Assembly: GCF_022581195.2 (NCBI RefSeq)
Contig: NC_061460.1
Span: forward strand, 11,009,501 to 11,073,500
Reading direction: 5' to 3'
Source: Helicoverpa zea
Taxonomy: Eukaryota; Arthropoda; Insecta; Lepidoptera; Noctuidae
DNA: 64,000 bases
Made by a program: the position numbers and the translations under genes. The notes under the pieces were generated by a model. It made no database searches and was not told the origin of the DNA. It saw nothing but the letters and a program-made list of their open reading frames with translations. Below are positions 48,346 through 61,592 of this stretch, one piece after another. Position 1 is the first letter of the stretch, and each line of letters starts with the position of its first letter.

Positions 48346-51300
48346 GATTTGGTAGAATACATGAGACTCCATCCACTAATACTTGTTGTGGCAAATTTCT
48401 GTCAATTTTTTTTTTCTTTCTTACCTCTGTGAGCCAGTCTTCTCCGGTTGTTTAAACGCTCTAAGTTCTTTCTAGTCGCGTTTAATCTGCGTTTATGAAA
48501 GTCTTATGTCTCATCGTAATATCGATAGCCTACAATAAAATGTAACATGGCCCGTTTATTGTTTTATGGCTAATTGAGCCATTGCTGCAGTTTCATAGAC
48601 GTCATTGAATAGCTGTCGTACTCAAGAGACGATTAGTCCGAGTAATAAGAAAATGCCGTTTTAATTGAAATCACATAATTGTAAAACTGTTTTAGCCACG
48701 TTAGACTTTAGAATACGCGATGGGGATTTTTTTACACTAAATATTATACTATAACCTTTGCACCTACCACTGCTATTTCTCCACCACCCAAAGGTAGACT
48801 GGTAGAAAACGCCTAAGGCGTTAAGTCCGCCCTCGTACAAAATGTGCAGAACATTAAATAAATAAATAAATCAAATTAAAAAATAGTTTATCTTTAATGA
48901 CTACCGTACTAATACCGTAAGAAATAGGTATATAACAAATTAGTGCCTCTGATCGTAACACAATTTTGATCGTAAAAATCATACTTAAACGTTAGTAGAC
49001 TACAAATTGTACTTGTAAACACAGTCATAAAACATCAACGTTCACATCGCCCAAGGACTATCAGAATTAAAATAATACAAACGCCAACTTTTACACTTGC
49101 ATTTCGTTGCATATTACAATCGTATCTTAGTGGTCGTCCGTAGGCGTTAGGGTATCTACACACCGGCGATTAATCAAGCTCACATCGTCGGCAAGTGAAG
49201 AATGGCTCGCGTGTTGGCCCGGGGCGAGCGATTACAGATTGTGCCGCTGCTTCACGTCTGCTCGAACTTGTGCAGCCTGCCTAAGAGAGATGGTGTTAAA
49301 ATGTTTTTAGGATTGGCCACTTGGCTTTGTTTTTTATGTGGTAGTGTTTATGCGTCGATTTTGGCACAGATTTAGATGAGCATAGGCCACAGGGTAAAGG
49401 AACCTCTATTGATCGAATATGGTCTCTGTTTGTCGGTTATAACTCTATATAAAAAATACTTATCGATTAAGTTAGTTTTACCTCTGTGGACACTCTTTTG
49501 GGGAAAAATGTGGTGTCTATTGTATTCAATAAAAAGTATTCAGTATCTATTTTACTGCAACAAAAATCACGTTTTCTCAAACAAAACACAGTAGTAGATA
49601 TGGATACGTAAGAGGCGTGAAACGGCACGCACGACTAAAACGTACGACTGTTACAATTGTCGTCGCAATACGCCTTAGGCGAGCGCCGCGTCTCCGTCGT
49701 ACGTGTGTACGTAGCTTTATAAATAAATGTAGTCTAGTGGGCTCGATTAATTATTGTTTATGCAGTCGAGGAATCTTAGCTGCGAGGAGTTTTATGATAA
49801 ATAGGAATTTCATTTATAATTTTATGATTAGTAATTTGTATGCTGTTCCTTGTTTTGTGTGTATAATGTAGAGGCAAGTAGCATGGTATATAGGTATCTG
49901 CCTACCTGCATATGTATGTAAGAAAATGTTTCAATTTTCCTTTTATTAAATACCTTTTTCCGTCACCTAGATTAGCCTGTACTGTCTTCCTCTCTATTGT
50001 AAGAGACTATTCGTCATTGTAAATGCTTAGGTATGCAATTTATAACTTTTATACTTACCCAATAAGATACTTGTACTATAATTATGTAACTTTCAAGCTT
50101 TGCATGCTTGTGATTTCAGGACAGGTACCTATTACACGATCGTCGTAGAATAATGACTCGATTTCAGTTCTCGATTATCATAAAATACGCGATCGTTTCC
50201 AGTCCGAATGTTTTATGTGATTCGACTATTTGTACGCTATGACTGCCTCCAAGTTATTTATTTACCTGTTGCAATTACACTACTGTCGCTACCAGTGATC
50301 TATAAACAATATATTATTAAGTATTGTTCAGCAAACCTGATAGCAACGCCATTGTCCCCGCGGGAAGCTAATACAACCTTCATTATCCGCGAATATAAAT
50401 CATAAGATTTGTATTTAGATGATAAATTCGTCTAAAATAATCCCGTCCGAATCGAATAATGGCTGTCGCATCGTTACTCGCTGCGGGCAAATCGATTCAT
50501 TCGAATAATAGAAATCGCGAGACGTCGCCCGCGATTCAGTTATCGATAGTTTTGTTATTATACCGAGTGCTGACGGGAAATTGAGTGCTGAATCGATTAT
50601 TCGTTTATAAGTAATGCGACGCTTCGGGCTAAAATAAATAAAGGTGGATTTTGTTGTTTGTAAATCGATACCGTTTTACCGTATTCGTTTATTTATTCGT
50701 GGTATCGTTATCTGTTATTTCTGGGTTTGTTGATTTAATCGGTAAATAACAGTTTGGTTGGCCCGAGGACGAAGGAGGTTCGCGGTCTTGTGTCGATGGT
50801 CCCTGTAAGTGATTGCTGCAATTTTCGAAATGGGATGTCTGGACAATGGACGAGGACAGATATTAACGGTGTTTGTCGCAAGGCACTACTTTGTGGTTCT
50901 TGTAAGGTCAGCGGAGTTAGGTACGGCACTTTGTCTGTTTATCGAGAACTTATTGCTGAAAACAATTTGTTCTATTTGATTCGCATAGATGTGGCTCGAG
51001 AAATACTTTGATGACTGCACTCTATAAAGTGTACACTTACATGATGTAAATTCCTCACCGAATGCCGGCTAAAGTATTTAAAATTATATATGATTGCTTT
51101 CTCAATGCTTTCTGTAACCATCTAAATTGTACAAAATAGGTGGAAAACTATGTTTATGAATTATGTTTTGTTTTAAAAATCAAACCAGTATCTACAAAAT
51201 AATTGCTTATTCAAATGCTCAAATCCAAAATACATTAACAAAAGCCGAACATCATCAAAAGTCCTCACGAGCAACCCAGATACATACACTAGAAGATTCC

Positions 51301-54300
51301 CCCCCTCTAGGAACCGTTGCATCAGCCATAAATAATGCATCAGATACTCCTTGTAATGATAACGAGCTCCCGACTCGATATTATTTAAAACATACCACCA
51401 TTGTTTGTGTACTAATGGCGGATTTAGATCACGGAGTTAAGTTCGGATGGGTGGGTGGGATCTGGTTTTAAGTATTTTGTGCTGTTATTACTGTTGCAGT
51501 AATGTAAACTAGATAAATGCAGGTTTTAAGAGAACTTGCAATATCGGAGATACTGAAATTCTAGTAGTAGGATTTAATTATAGATTTTGCTTAAAAAGTC
51601 GAGCTAAATGATTTTCCTCAGAAAGTACGTATTTTCCTACTAAGTTTTCATGCTTTTCAAAGCTTTTTTCAACCGAAAAATAAAAATGTCATGAAACAAA
51701 AGCATATTGGATAGTAGTTACAACTGAATTAAATGAATTCTTTTGAAGGGTCGAATAAGGTCTACGAAAGTTGTCGAATTTCCTATTTTTATTCAAACTA
51801 CGAATCCTGGGGTTGAACGGTCTGTAATTTTTTTTCATTCCAAATAAAACCCGGAAAGAACAATTATCATCTCAAAACAAATGAACGTCTACTTTCGCCC
51901 TTTGCTAAACTTCAGAAATTCAGCAAGCACATCTAAAATCCTACCTCAAAAGGCAGTTATTAATATAAATCAGTGTTGGAGCCTCCAGCGACTTAACCCC
52001 AGTTCCTGTGTGGCGTTCGCCAAGGAAACAGGTGTGCGCGCGCGCCGTTATCTTTGCCCGCATCGCAAGAAGAACCGGCAACGAGCCGCTTTATCTATGG
52101 TTCCTGCTTTATGGTTAAGGGGTAAATTGTGAGCAATTTTTGTTAGGTTTTTTGGGTTCGTTTTTTAGTTAGGTAATTGGGTTTTGAATATTTTTATAGG
52201 ATTATGAAGGAATCGAATGTCTACGATCTAGACGAATTACATTGACAGCCAGTGAAATCAATAAAATAAATAAGGTTTTATTAGGTTTCTTAAATTAATA
52301 GCAAGTCTAAGATCTAATCACACAACATTCATAGCCAATCACAGTCGCTTTCTGAAAATATTAGTTTTTATTTTCAGTTGGAAAATCGTCAATCATTAAT
52401 TTAGCTTCTAAAATTAACTAAGATTTGTTGGGCTGAATATATGTTACAACCAATGAAAAAATCAGACATAGATTAATATCTGCAGTTAATACTGCAGCAT
52501 AACTTGCCCCGTTTTTTTAAGAACTTTAAGAGTAGATTGCATATGAACGTCTGCCACTCTCATACATACATCGTATATTTATAGAAAAAATACTGTTTTC
52601 TAAATTGTATCCACTTAAAAATTAAAAAATAAACCGAACCACAGTCCACAATCATCTTCAACAATTGAAAAGCGGTCGTGCTCAAACCTTAAACAAAAGA
52701 GGGATTAAACAAACAGTGATATGCAGTCTAGGAGAGGGGGAGGAGGGGGACAAAGTAGCACTCAGATTCAAAAGCTCAATTGATTCTGTGTAAAGTCAGG
52801 CTAGGATTTATTGTTCGGTTTCATTTCCAGCCTTTTGTTTAGCGAGCGATGGGCCGGTCACGACTCCGCAAGAATTTCTAATACACCCAATGGCTTGATT
52901 TTATTTCTATCTATTAATCTGACTGAAAGCTTTTTTGAGTCGCGGAACTGTTTGTGATGCAAGAATCGAGAGTTGCTGATATTTAAGGCTTAACTTTTCG
53001 AGTGCCTTACAACTTTTATTTAGAAAGCATTTTCAGTACAGGTATCACGGTTTTAATTAAGCTACCATTACAGCTTAAATGGAAACTGACTTTTATTTTT
53101 CTGTAGGTACTTTGCAGGTTTTGCCTATGAAGAACATACATAGATATGCTCTGAGAGCCTCTACATATAACGCCTCTATAGATGTCTGCCTTTTTAAACT
53201 CCCACAGTTACATCGTCCAATCGAATAGAGAAAAAAATACCGTAGTGAAATAACCGAAGCTTTGAAATATTTTCTCTCTTCATTTTACTCCTAAAATAGT
53301 CTATAATCTCCCAGCAAGACAATAACAATAACAAACAAGCTCGTTTCTCACTATAATCCTCTGCAATGTCGGATAAGCGATACAGACACTCCAAATATGC
53401 AAACAACACATCATTGTTTCGTGGATGAACATTGTTGCCTTATTCAGTAAGTGTCTTATTATCTATAATATAAGTTGCAGTACCGGATGGCCGGATTAAT
53501 ATAGAGTCCAAACTAAAGACTATAAAGCTTTTTTTTAAGGAGATCAGTCAGTTTTGCGGGAAATCTAACGCATCAACATCATATTTATTCTCTAACTTTT
53601 ATATGCCAACGGGGACGGGTAACGGGGACGGGTAAGGTTACACGACAAGAGAATCAGGTGCAGGACAGACAGCTTACAGCTTAATAAGTATGTGTTCTTA
53701 TTATTACTGCTGGATTAAGCCCCATAGTTACGTCCATTTCCAAAATTTTATCTACATATTTGCTGATTTTTTTATTAGTAATTCTCAAAGTGTCGATAAA
53801 TGTATTATTAATAGCAAAAAAAGTTCTTGCAACGCTTTTCAAGGGACCTCATGGCTCCTTCACTGGTGCTCTGGATGGGTCTTACTCGTACGAGGATCTG
53901 TAACAATATTCTATGTATGTTTAATCCGGCACTGTATAGTTGCCATATCCAGTACGTACTTCTCCGTGTCCTCATCGAACACAATGCCATTGGCGAGTAT
54001 TTCATAAATGCGTTTACATCGCACTGGAATTGAGCTCAGGCTTGTACGGATCATGGGTACGGATAGACGAAATGCTGGATACTGGAGTCCTTTGTTTTTA
54101 TTCTAGCTTGTACGTACGAAAAACATATACTTACCTAAGTTAGAAGATTCTAATTCCAACATGTAAAATAAGTTTAACTTTTGAACCCACCATTTTCCTG
54201 AATTGTTTTAATTTTCTTGAAAATATAAGTATACATATTTATCTCTAAGTATTTCTATTTATGTCGAACTATTTCGCAGAATTTTTTAATAAATATTTCT

Positions 54301-54900
54301 TAGCATTATTAGAAATATATATATTTACAGAACTGATCTTTATTCACTCATTGATCTTCAACTCACACAAACATAACCTGCTGAAAGGCTGAAAATCATA
54401 GTACCTATATACCTACTCATGCAAATCGTAAATTTGCAGCGTGTTACAATATAGTGTATTGTACAATATGCTCAATACGTAGTATTTCATACACGAGCCA
54501 CTACGCATAAATCTCACAAAATAAAACCTAGATTCAATATCAAGTATGGACCGACCAAAACTCCATTGACGTAAGATAATTCATTTATTATCTTCAAAGC
54601 GAATGGATTAATCTTGTCTTAAGCTAACAAGGGGTTATCATAATTATAGTGAAAGATTAATCGTGCTAGGTTAAGAGTGCCTCGTTTATGTTGGTACTAC
54701 CTACCAACCTACTGGGTGCAAACACGACTGCTCTCTTTAATGGCTTTTTCAGTAACTGATTGTTTGCTTAACAATTCTTCAATATCTTCTAATGAATCTA
54801 ATAATCAGATTCTAATTCCTGTATAGACTTTTTAAAAGTGTCTTAAAAATGAGAAAAATTAAAGAAACAAACAGTAAATAAATAAAACTCCTCACTCTTG
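48346..54900. other. Noncoding stretch with GC-rich islands
   Basis: No gene is supported. Islands at 49130-49270 and 50430-50630 (several atcgatta and tcgcgat words) resemble the candidate regulatory blocks left of 41596. Open frames such as 50754-51011 and 51881-52132 lack any recognisable domain, splice partner or codon pattern. Confidence 0.4.
48778..48868 (+). repeat. LINE 3'-end fragment with (AAAT)n tail
   Basis: The words ggtagactggtagaaaacgc, ctaaggcgttaagtccgcc and a tail aaataaataaataaat match a common lepidopteran non-LTR 3' end. It is strongly 5'-truncated. Confidence 0.7.
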
Positions 54901-54924
54901 AAACGTTTCAGAACCTAGCCTAAA

Positions 54925-55445
54925 AGACTAGCCTTTTTCCCGCGGTTTCTCCCGTACCGGGTTAAAATATAGCCTATGTTACTCGGGAAAAGTGTAGCGG
55001 GAATAGTGAAAGAATTTTTTAAATCGGTTGTGTAGTATTGGAGCTTTTAGGGTACAAACAAACTAAACATGTTTCCTCTTTGCTGTACTTCTTCGCAGTC
55101 TGTATTTTGTACAAACGCGCATTCCCTACAAAAATATATAAACTAAAACAAAGCATTAAAAAGGCATCACGCCTCATTTGGAACGTTCCAAAACTTTTCA
55201 GAACCTTTACCAAAATAAATATTCCATATTCAAAACCTAGCTTTAAATATAGAACATCAAACAAGACCACTTCTATGCAGCCAGTACGTTCGTACAAAGG
55301 CACGGCGGGGGCGTCGGGCCCACGCGACACGTCTCTAATTAACCGTCAAATCCGTAGCGGACCCCAATCGGGGTCTGAACATCAATGTCACCGTAAGCTC
55401 GGTTTAGACCCCAATTGGGGTCTGCGAATCAGTCATACACTTTCC
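54925..55445. repeat. Decayed repeat with two GACCCCAATYGGGGTC palindromes
   Basis: The left part (54925-55040) carries cgcggtttctcccgtaccgg and aaatatagcctatgttactc, related to the repeat at 8095-8285. The right part has a near-palindrome at 55360-55375 and a perfect 18-bp palindrome at 55406-55423. The ORF 55038-55448 across it is not supported as a gene. Confidence 0.5.
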
Positions 55446-58400
55446 TAATTATTTACGCTCATATTTATTTTCTTTCCAATCAAACCACATTTGTGAGTAC
55501 TAAATAAAATAACTAAATAAATTTAAATTATTATTACGCATTCAAACCTTTCATATTTAGCATCCCGTTAGAAATATACCTTTTTAAAATCCAATCGTAA
55601 TTACCGGGAATTCTGATCGAACTCGCCATGTTTGTTTACATTAGTTGTTTTTTTAAATTTGAAGACGCATAGACAAGATGGCGACGGTGATAGAAGTTTT
55701 GCATCGAATGATCCGATTCGTTAAAATAAAGAATCGATTTAATAATTTTATATTATTTGATATTATAATATTACTAAATTGCACTTTTGTATACTTACCA
55801 TAATCTGAAAATAAATTAGGAAAAGTAAAATGACTTAATTTATTTTGAAAAAAATGCTAGAAAATCAGTGGTAGAAAATACGTTGTAGCCGGAATAAAAA
55901 AAATCTTCGGTTTTTAGGGTTTCTGAAGACGGCAAATGAAGACTTATTCTTCGGGTGTTTTATGTGCAGGATTCCTGTAGATCTGCCAAACTTAATGGCG
56001 ATTCGTTACTTCCAACTTTTTAACTGAGCGGCAAAGCTATTTGACGAGAGCCGTAGTTAGGTGTAGTTATCGCAAAATTTTATGACGATTTATTATGACG
56101 ACGACGGGGTCATCCGCCTCAGATGACCTGCGGGGCAAATCAATCAATTATTATTATTGTTTCTCATCATCAAATAAGTACATACCTTTGGTAGTTACAA
56201 ATTGCATTATATTTCAGAACACCCGCATACCCTCCGCCGAAACAAAAATGTTAGAATTGTTGAGAAATAATATAAGAATAAATTAAAATTCCGTAATAGG
56301 TAATAAAAATTCAATTAAAGTTAAAAATTATTACGAATGACGCAACACCAAAATAAATAATACATATAAAAATTTAATGCTAAAAACTTAAATATCTTTT
56401 TTCTTAACAACAAAAACAAATTGAACCTATAATTTAAAATTAATAAATAAAATTGAAATAAGTTGCTATTAAAAAATAGGTATATATAAAATTGGTATTC
56501 GATTATTTATAATAAATTTCCGATTTAGGTATCGAATGCACACCGCTGATTGAAAAAAAAAAATACTCCATTCCAAACTCTACTTGTCTGTGACTTGACT
56601 GATCTTGTAAATTGTTCATTTTTATTGTGTATTTTATGTGCTGATTTTTTAGCTATTGAACATAAATAAGTGCACGAAATGTATTGCAACGGATTGAAAA
56701 AGTTATAAATATGACGTTTGTGTTGTGTTTGAGAAAGTGATGCGATTACTTATTGGTAAGTTTTCACCTAATTTGAAATGCCTAACTTTTCGATAGACTT
56801 AAAAACACCGTAATTATTATCTTTTTCTGAATTAACTGACCCCATTTGACCTTTGCACGTTGTTGTCAAATAAGTGAGCTCTAAAGTTATAGTTAAAATA
56901 CTTCTGATCAGGCATTACGGACTTAGAATTCATGTGTTGAAAGTTAGTACAAATTTTTGACTTCCATGTCGCGATTCAAAATATCCCGCCGAATCAACGG
57001 TAAAGTCATATGTCAAAATCTTGTCGAGCAGAGGGGTTAACCGGCCTCAATTAACTCGCGCAGTAATTGTGTTGCTGACTCTACTCGCCGTTGTAAAGGA
57101 AATATTTGTTCGCCTGATTGTTATTGCTTTGTTTTGGCTGGACTTGATTTGTCTGTGGTGCTAGTGGTGTACCTATGTGGAAGGAAGTGATGCTTTTTGC
57201 TTATGGTAGCTTTTTGACGTTAGTGTGACCCTGTGAGGCATGTCAAAAATGAACCATGAAAAAGGAAAACGAATTGTTTCTTTTTATAAAATGAGCATGA
57301 GAAAAAATTTTAATTCTAAGATTATAAAATAGTTCTAGCTAAAACAGTAAGTCCAAACCTTTCCGTTCTTTCAAAACATTTAATTGTTTTTCGCAAAATT
57401 TTTGACAGAAGGTGCAAAACGTAATTTGGCTGTTAGAAAAAAACGAATTAAAAGTTTTATTATAAAAGGGCGTATAGTCAGGTCGCTTTTAGGCGGTTGT
57501 TATCAAAATATGCAACAAAAATATATGTTTATTTTAAATAATTCATATGGGTATTGAGGAAAGTAATACAACTCATGATTTAAATTCACCCAAGATACAG
57601 GTGCATCGATTCGAAATAAACCCTACAACGGAACCCATCTTTAGTTTATTTGACAGCACATAGGTCAGCACTCTCCCTGAGGGTGCAACCTGCGAGGAGT
57701 ACCAATTACAAGTAACGAGGACTTGAACTAATACTGCAGTTTTGCGTTTGATATCAACCATTTGTGTGAGTCAGGTTGATCATTCATAACGTCTGTTCAG
57801 GGAACCGTTTATTATTATTGTATTGTAACAGAGTTTGTGACGATACGATTATTGAGTTAGGTAAATCTTCTTTAGAATCGATAGATACTAATATTATCAG
57901 GAATTGCTAGTTCGATTTAAAAAATGCTTTAGTTTTATCGAGAAAAGTTACAGGCCATATTTATTTAGATGTAGTCTCCATGTGACTCGAAACTGATGGC
58001 AGAAACTAGTATTCTTATACTTAATGAATAAATAAAAGATATTACAAAGAATAACTAATTGATTTACGCTGAACCAATTGCTGGCCACTCTGACACAATC
58101 CTACAAAACTGATAGGTGAAACCTAACCATAGCATATCAAAACCAATTTCAGCAAACGGTATCACACCATACACGATCCTCCCGACAACAAACATCTCGT
58201 AAACGCTTCATCACAAACACTTAATTGGTTAACCGACGATCAAATCAATCAATGTGTCAACGGGCGGTGACGTTGACGTCTCGTTAGCCACGCCCACTTG
58301 CGCACGCGACGCGTCCGGACCTACCTGTTAATATTATGCCTTTGATTGGATGGGTGACACTTTGGTGTCGGGTTGTATCTTGGTATAATTACTTGCACTT

Positions 58401-58802
58401 AGTATTGGGGCTGTGTTCTTGTTTTAATTGTGGCTAATAAACTTCGAGGTATCATCTCCGATCACAGAAAACAATTAGGTACCTATAGGCTTCTTCTAAA
58501 TACGATAAACTTATAGAAAATGGAGTTTGGAAGGTTATAATGCAAGTCGGAAAATAATACTATCTATGTAGTTACAGTTAAATGGTTGATAACCAAATTG
58601 ACTTACTGAAAACTACTAACCATATAAAGACTTACCACCAGGCATTAAATTACCATGTTGAAGTATAAATCCTGGATATCTTCACTAGCATCCACCTGCT
58701 TCCCAATCTTTGTATATCGCAATTTACCTCCCAGTCCGATTACCACGAAACTTCCCAGCGTTCGTTACGGGCGATATGGCAATCGCCAACCCTCCTAGAT
58801 CG
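55446..58802. other. Noncoding AT-rich stretch
   Basis: No gene is supported. The patch at 58230-58330 is GC-rich (gacgttgacgtctcgttagc, ccacgccca) and resembles the other candidate regulatory islands. The rest is AT-rich with no clear repeat. Confidence 0.35.
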
Positions 58803-59127
58803 AGAGCCAGCGACCGCCAGACCTACGTTATTTTATAAAGGGTGAAACATTGTGTGTGCGTCTACCTTACAGTGGGTATGAACGATAGACTCCTAGCAAG
58901 TTTGACTGACGGTATAAAAAGTGGTAGGTATTTATATTCTCTTATCTATTAAGGAGGATACGACTGTCAAAAAATAATCAGTTAAAGTATATATTTTTTT
59001 TATATTTTCTAAAGCCGTCAGTCAAACTTAGTAGTAGTAGTATGTTGTTCATACCCGCTGTAAGGTAGATGCACGCACACACATTCCGCTTTTATAAAAT
59101 AACGTAGGTCTGGCGCTCGCTGGCTCT
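58803..59127. mobile_element. Foldback MITE with roughly 130-bp arms
   Basis: Both ends start AGAGCCAGCGA and continue cgccagacctacgttatttt, then a gtgtgcg word, ctaccttac, gggtatgaac and tttgactgacgg in inverted order. The arms pair nearly to the centre, leaving a loop of about 80 bp. No target duplication is evident, so it is probably old. Confidence 0.8.
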
Positions 59128-61135
59128 TTGGTTATCCTGTTTTGTATAAAATATTAAATTTATCAGATACCTACCTATCCACGAGTTAAAGTATGCAGAC
59201 TTCATAAATAAAGCGTGCCGTACCAATCTTAATGATTTCACGTTAATGAACCCTCGGGCTTGTGATTGGGTACAAAGATTAGGCTTTCTAGTTTAGACGA
59301 TATATTCCTGTTAGGGAGAATAACTTAATATAAAATAGTAGATTAAAATGTAAATATGCATTTATTTTGATAATCATAAGATTTCTGACACATTCATACA
59401 ACGTAACGTCTCCTAGTTCCAGATTAAGCAGAGCTAATCTCTCGTGTGTACAGATGTATACAACAGATGTATATTTTTATTTTTTTAATACATACCTACT
59501 TAACTATACACAGAAAGATCCAGACATTTCTAGAGATATGTAAGGACTTAGCCAGCTAAAGATTTTAAGTAGAAACCTATTAAAAAATCAATTGCGTACT
59601 TTAGCTTTTCATTAAGGCGGTTAGGACAGGACTTCAGTAAATTACATTTGGTAAATTATTAAAACTGTGCAGCCATTCCCAACCAAGCAATTACAGCAGT
59701 CTATCACTTGAAGATCTTCAGTAACGGTGTTGCCAATATAAACTGCGGTATTGCTAACAAAATCGAACATTTAATCTAATCCAGTTAAGTGGAAGCTAAT
59801 GCTGTCGTGACAAGCGCTGTATTTATTTATTTAGTGATGTTAGAGTTATCGGCCCTTAATGGGCGGCCAGCTAAGAGCTTGATTATAGATGTTAGGCTGA
59901 CCACTGACCGTTGTGGCTTAGAAAAAAAAAAAATGAAATTTTTAATACTGCATTCAAAAACACCGTATTAAAAAAAAAAAACTTACAGAACAATCGAACG
60001 ATTTCTTTTACTCAAAAAGTGTGAATTAAAGAAATGCTTTTCTCACGGATACTAAGGGCAAAATAGGTAGTTTTACTTTTTAGTTTCAGATATATAGACT
60101 AGAACCTTTTACTTGTTATAATGACGATGCTTTAAGTAATGTTATTCGTGAGAGAACGTCAACTAGACGTGTTACGCCGACCAGAAAAAATTGGGATAAG
60201 GGCCTGAGGATGATGATGATATTTCATAAAAACAAGATTTTATTTCGATATTATCGACTTTACAGCCGGTCCCCACACTACGTAGCTGCACTAACTATGG
60301 ATAAATTTAAAGTAGCACCCAGATATATGTATCTTATTACCTCCGGTTAAACTTAACCGTCGATTGCAGCAACGTGCGCTTCGCAGATACCCAGCCACCG
60401 TGGGTCACAGGTAGGAAGAATATATCGAAGTAGCTTATGGCTCTAAGTATGGGAACGTAGATGAGAAAGCTATGACTTACTTGTCCTTATGCTACTTCGA
60501 GCTGGATGAAGTAATTTGTTTAACTTAGTAGATTATATTTAAGTCGTTGTTTTAATGATTTTCAGATCATTTAGGGTCACTGTTACACACGTTAAAAGAT
60601 ACAACGAGTTGGATGTTTGATGTTGTTGTTGATCCCGCGATTTGACACTCACTTGAAAAGATGTAGACATATACCTAACAGTCTCGTAGTAGAGGAATGT
60701 AGGTAGGTATGTTTAAACGTAAAGATCAAGTTTGCAGCGTCATGTCGATTTTACTATAGGAAAGATCCCGTATGGTATAAAATAGAATCAATTCGAACGA
60801 AAGTTAAGGTAAGTTTATTTATTTTAAGTGAAAAATATTTTTTTAAAACATTGTACATGAAGATAACTAAAACAAACAAAAACAGAAGAAATACGATATC
60901 ACAATCCGTTTAAAGACAAACATTTGATGCAGTTTGCGTGAAACGGCACGTAATTACAGGTATGTAATGATTAGGGCTGTACACACATACCCTTGAGCGG
61001 TGCTATGCGTGATTACCTGCTTGCTGCCGCTGCTACTTTATCTCTTAGTGGAGTCCAAGCGTTTGTGGATGAATGTACTTTAGTGTCTTTTAACGTCATC
61101 TAGATTGACATCTGTTATTCTAGATATAAGTTTAA
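59128..61135. other. Noncoding AT-rich stretch with one LINE tail
   Basis: No gene is supported. The fragment 60165-60222 (gttacgccgaccag, tgggataagggcctgaggat, then gatgatgat) is a truncated lepidopteran LINE 3' end. Confidence 0.4.
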
Positions 61136-61286
61136 GGGTCTATACACACTACGTTTTTTAAACGCGCCGTCGCGTCGACGCGCGTTTGTAGCGATACTGA
61201 CGCGATACGCACGCAAGTCAGGACTGCTCTGCAGGATAAAAACAAACCGGCGACGCGCGTTTAAAAAACGTGGTGTGCATAGGTCC
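61136..61286. mobile_element. 151-bp PIF/Harbinger-like MITE with TAA duplication
   Basis: TAA flanks both ends (61133-61135 and 61287-61289), the 3-bp TWA target class of PIF/Harbinger. The inverted ends share the block acgttttttaaacgcgc. The loop holds gcgatactgacgcgatacgc. No coding capacity. Confidence 0.75.
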
Positions 61287-61397
61287 TAAGATTTCTAGAG
61301 GTAAGTATCTTAAGATATGGGCCTCCCATCCCTATTTTTCAGACAGGCGAGTACAAACGTAAGTTTTTCATGGTACAGTTTTAAGATACATATATTT

Positions 61398-61592
61398 ACT
61401 TTCTAAGTGTATTGTTTACACCAATGACTGAGAATAGGTTAAGGAAATAATCTTGAGGAAAGCTAGACTTCAGATTTGAAATTGCCAATCCGCCTTGAGC
61501 AAGCGTGGTGATTAACGCTCATTCATTTTCTATATAAGAAAGGCTTGTACCCTTGTAGGTATCCTGCAGTGGGGCAATAAGAAGGCTGATGA
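61398..61592 (+). repeat. Older copy of the tRNA-derived SINE
   Basis: It aligns with the body and 3' part of the SINE at 35306-35591: tactttctaagt, accaatgactga, cttgagcaagcgtggtgatt and gtggggcaataagaaggctg, with many substitutions and a gatgat tail. Confidence 0.7.

Noticed and set aside
50754..51011. 85-aa open frame in the right-hand desert
   Set aside because: No domain, splice partner or promoter is visible. An open frame of this length is expected by chance in 64 kb.
55038..55448. 136-aa open frame
   Set aside because: It spans a decayed repeat and the two palindromes, and its residues show no domain pattern.
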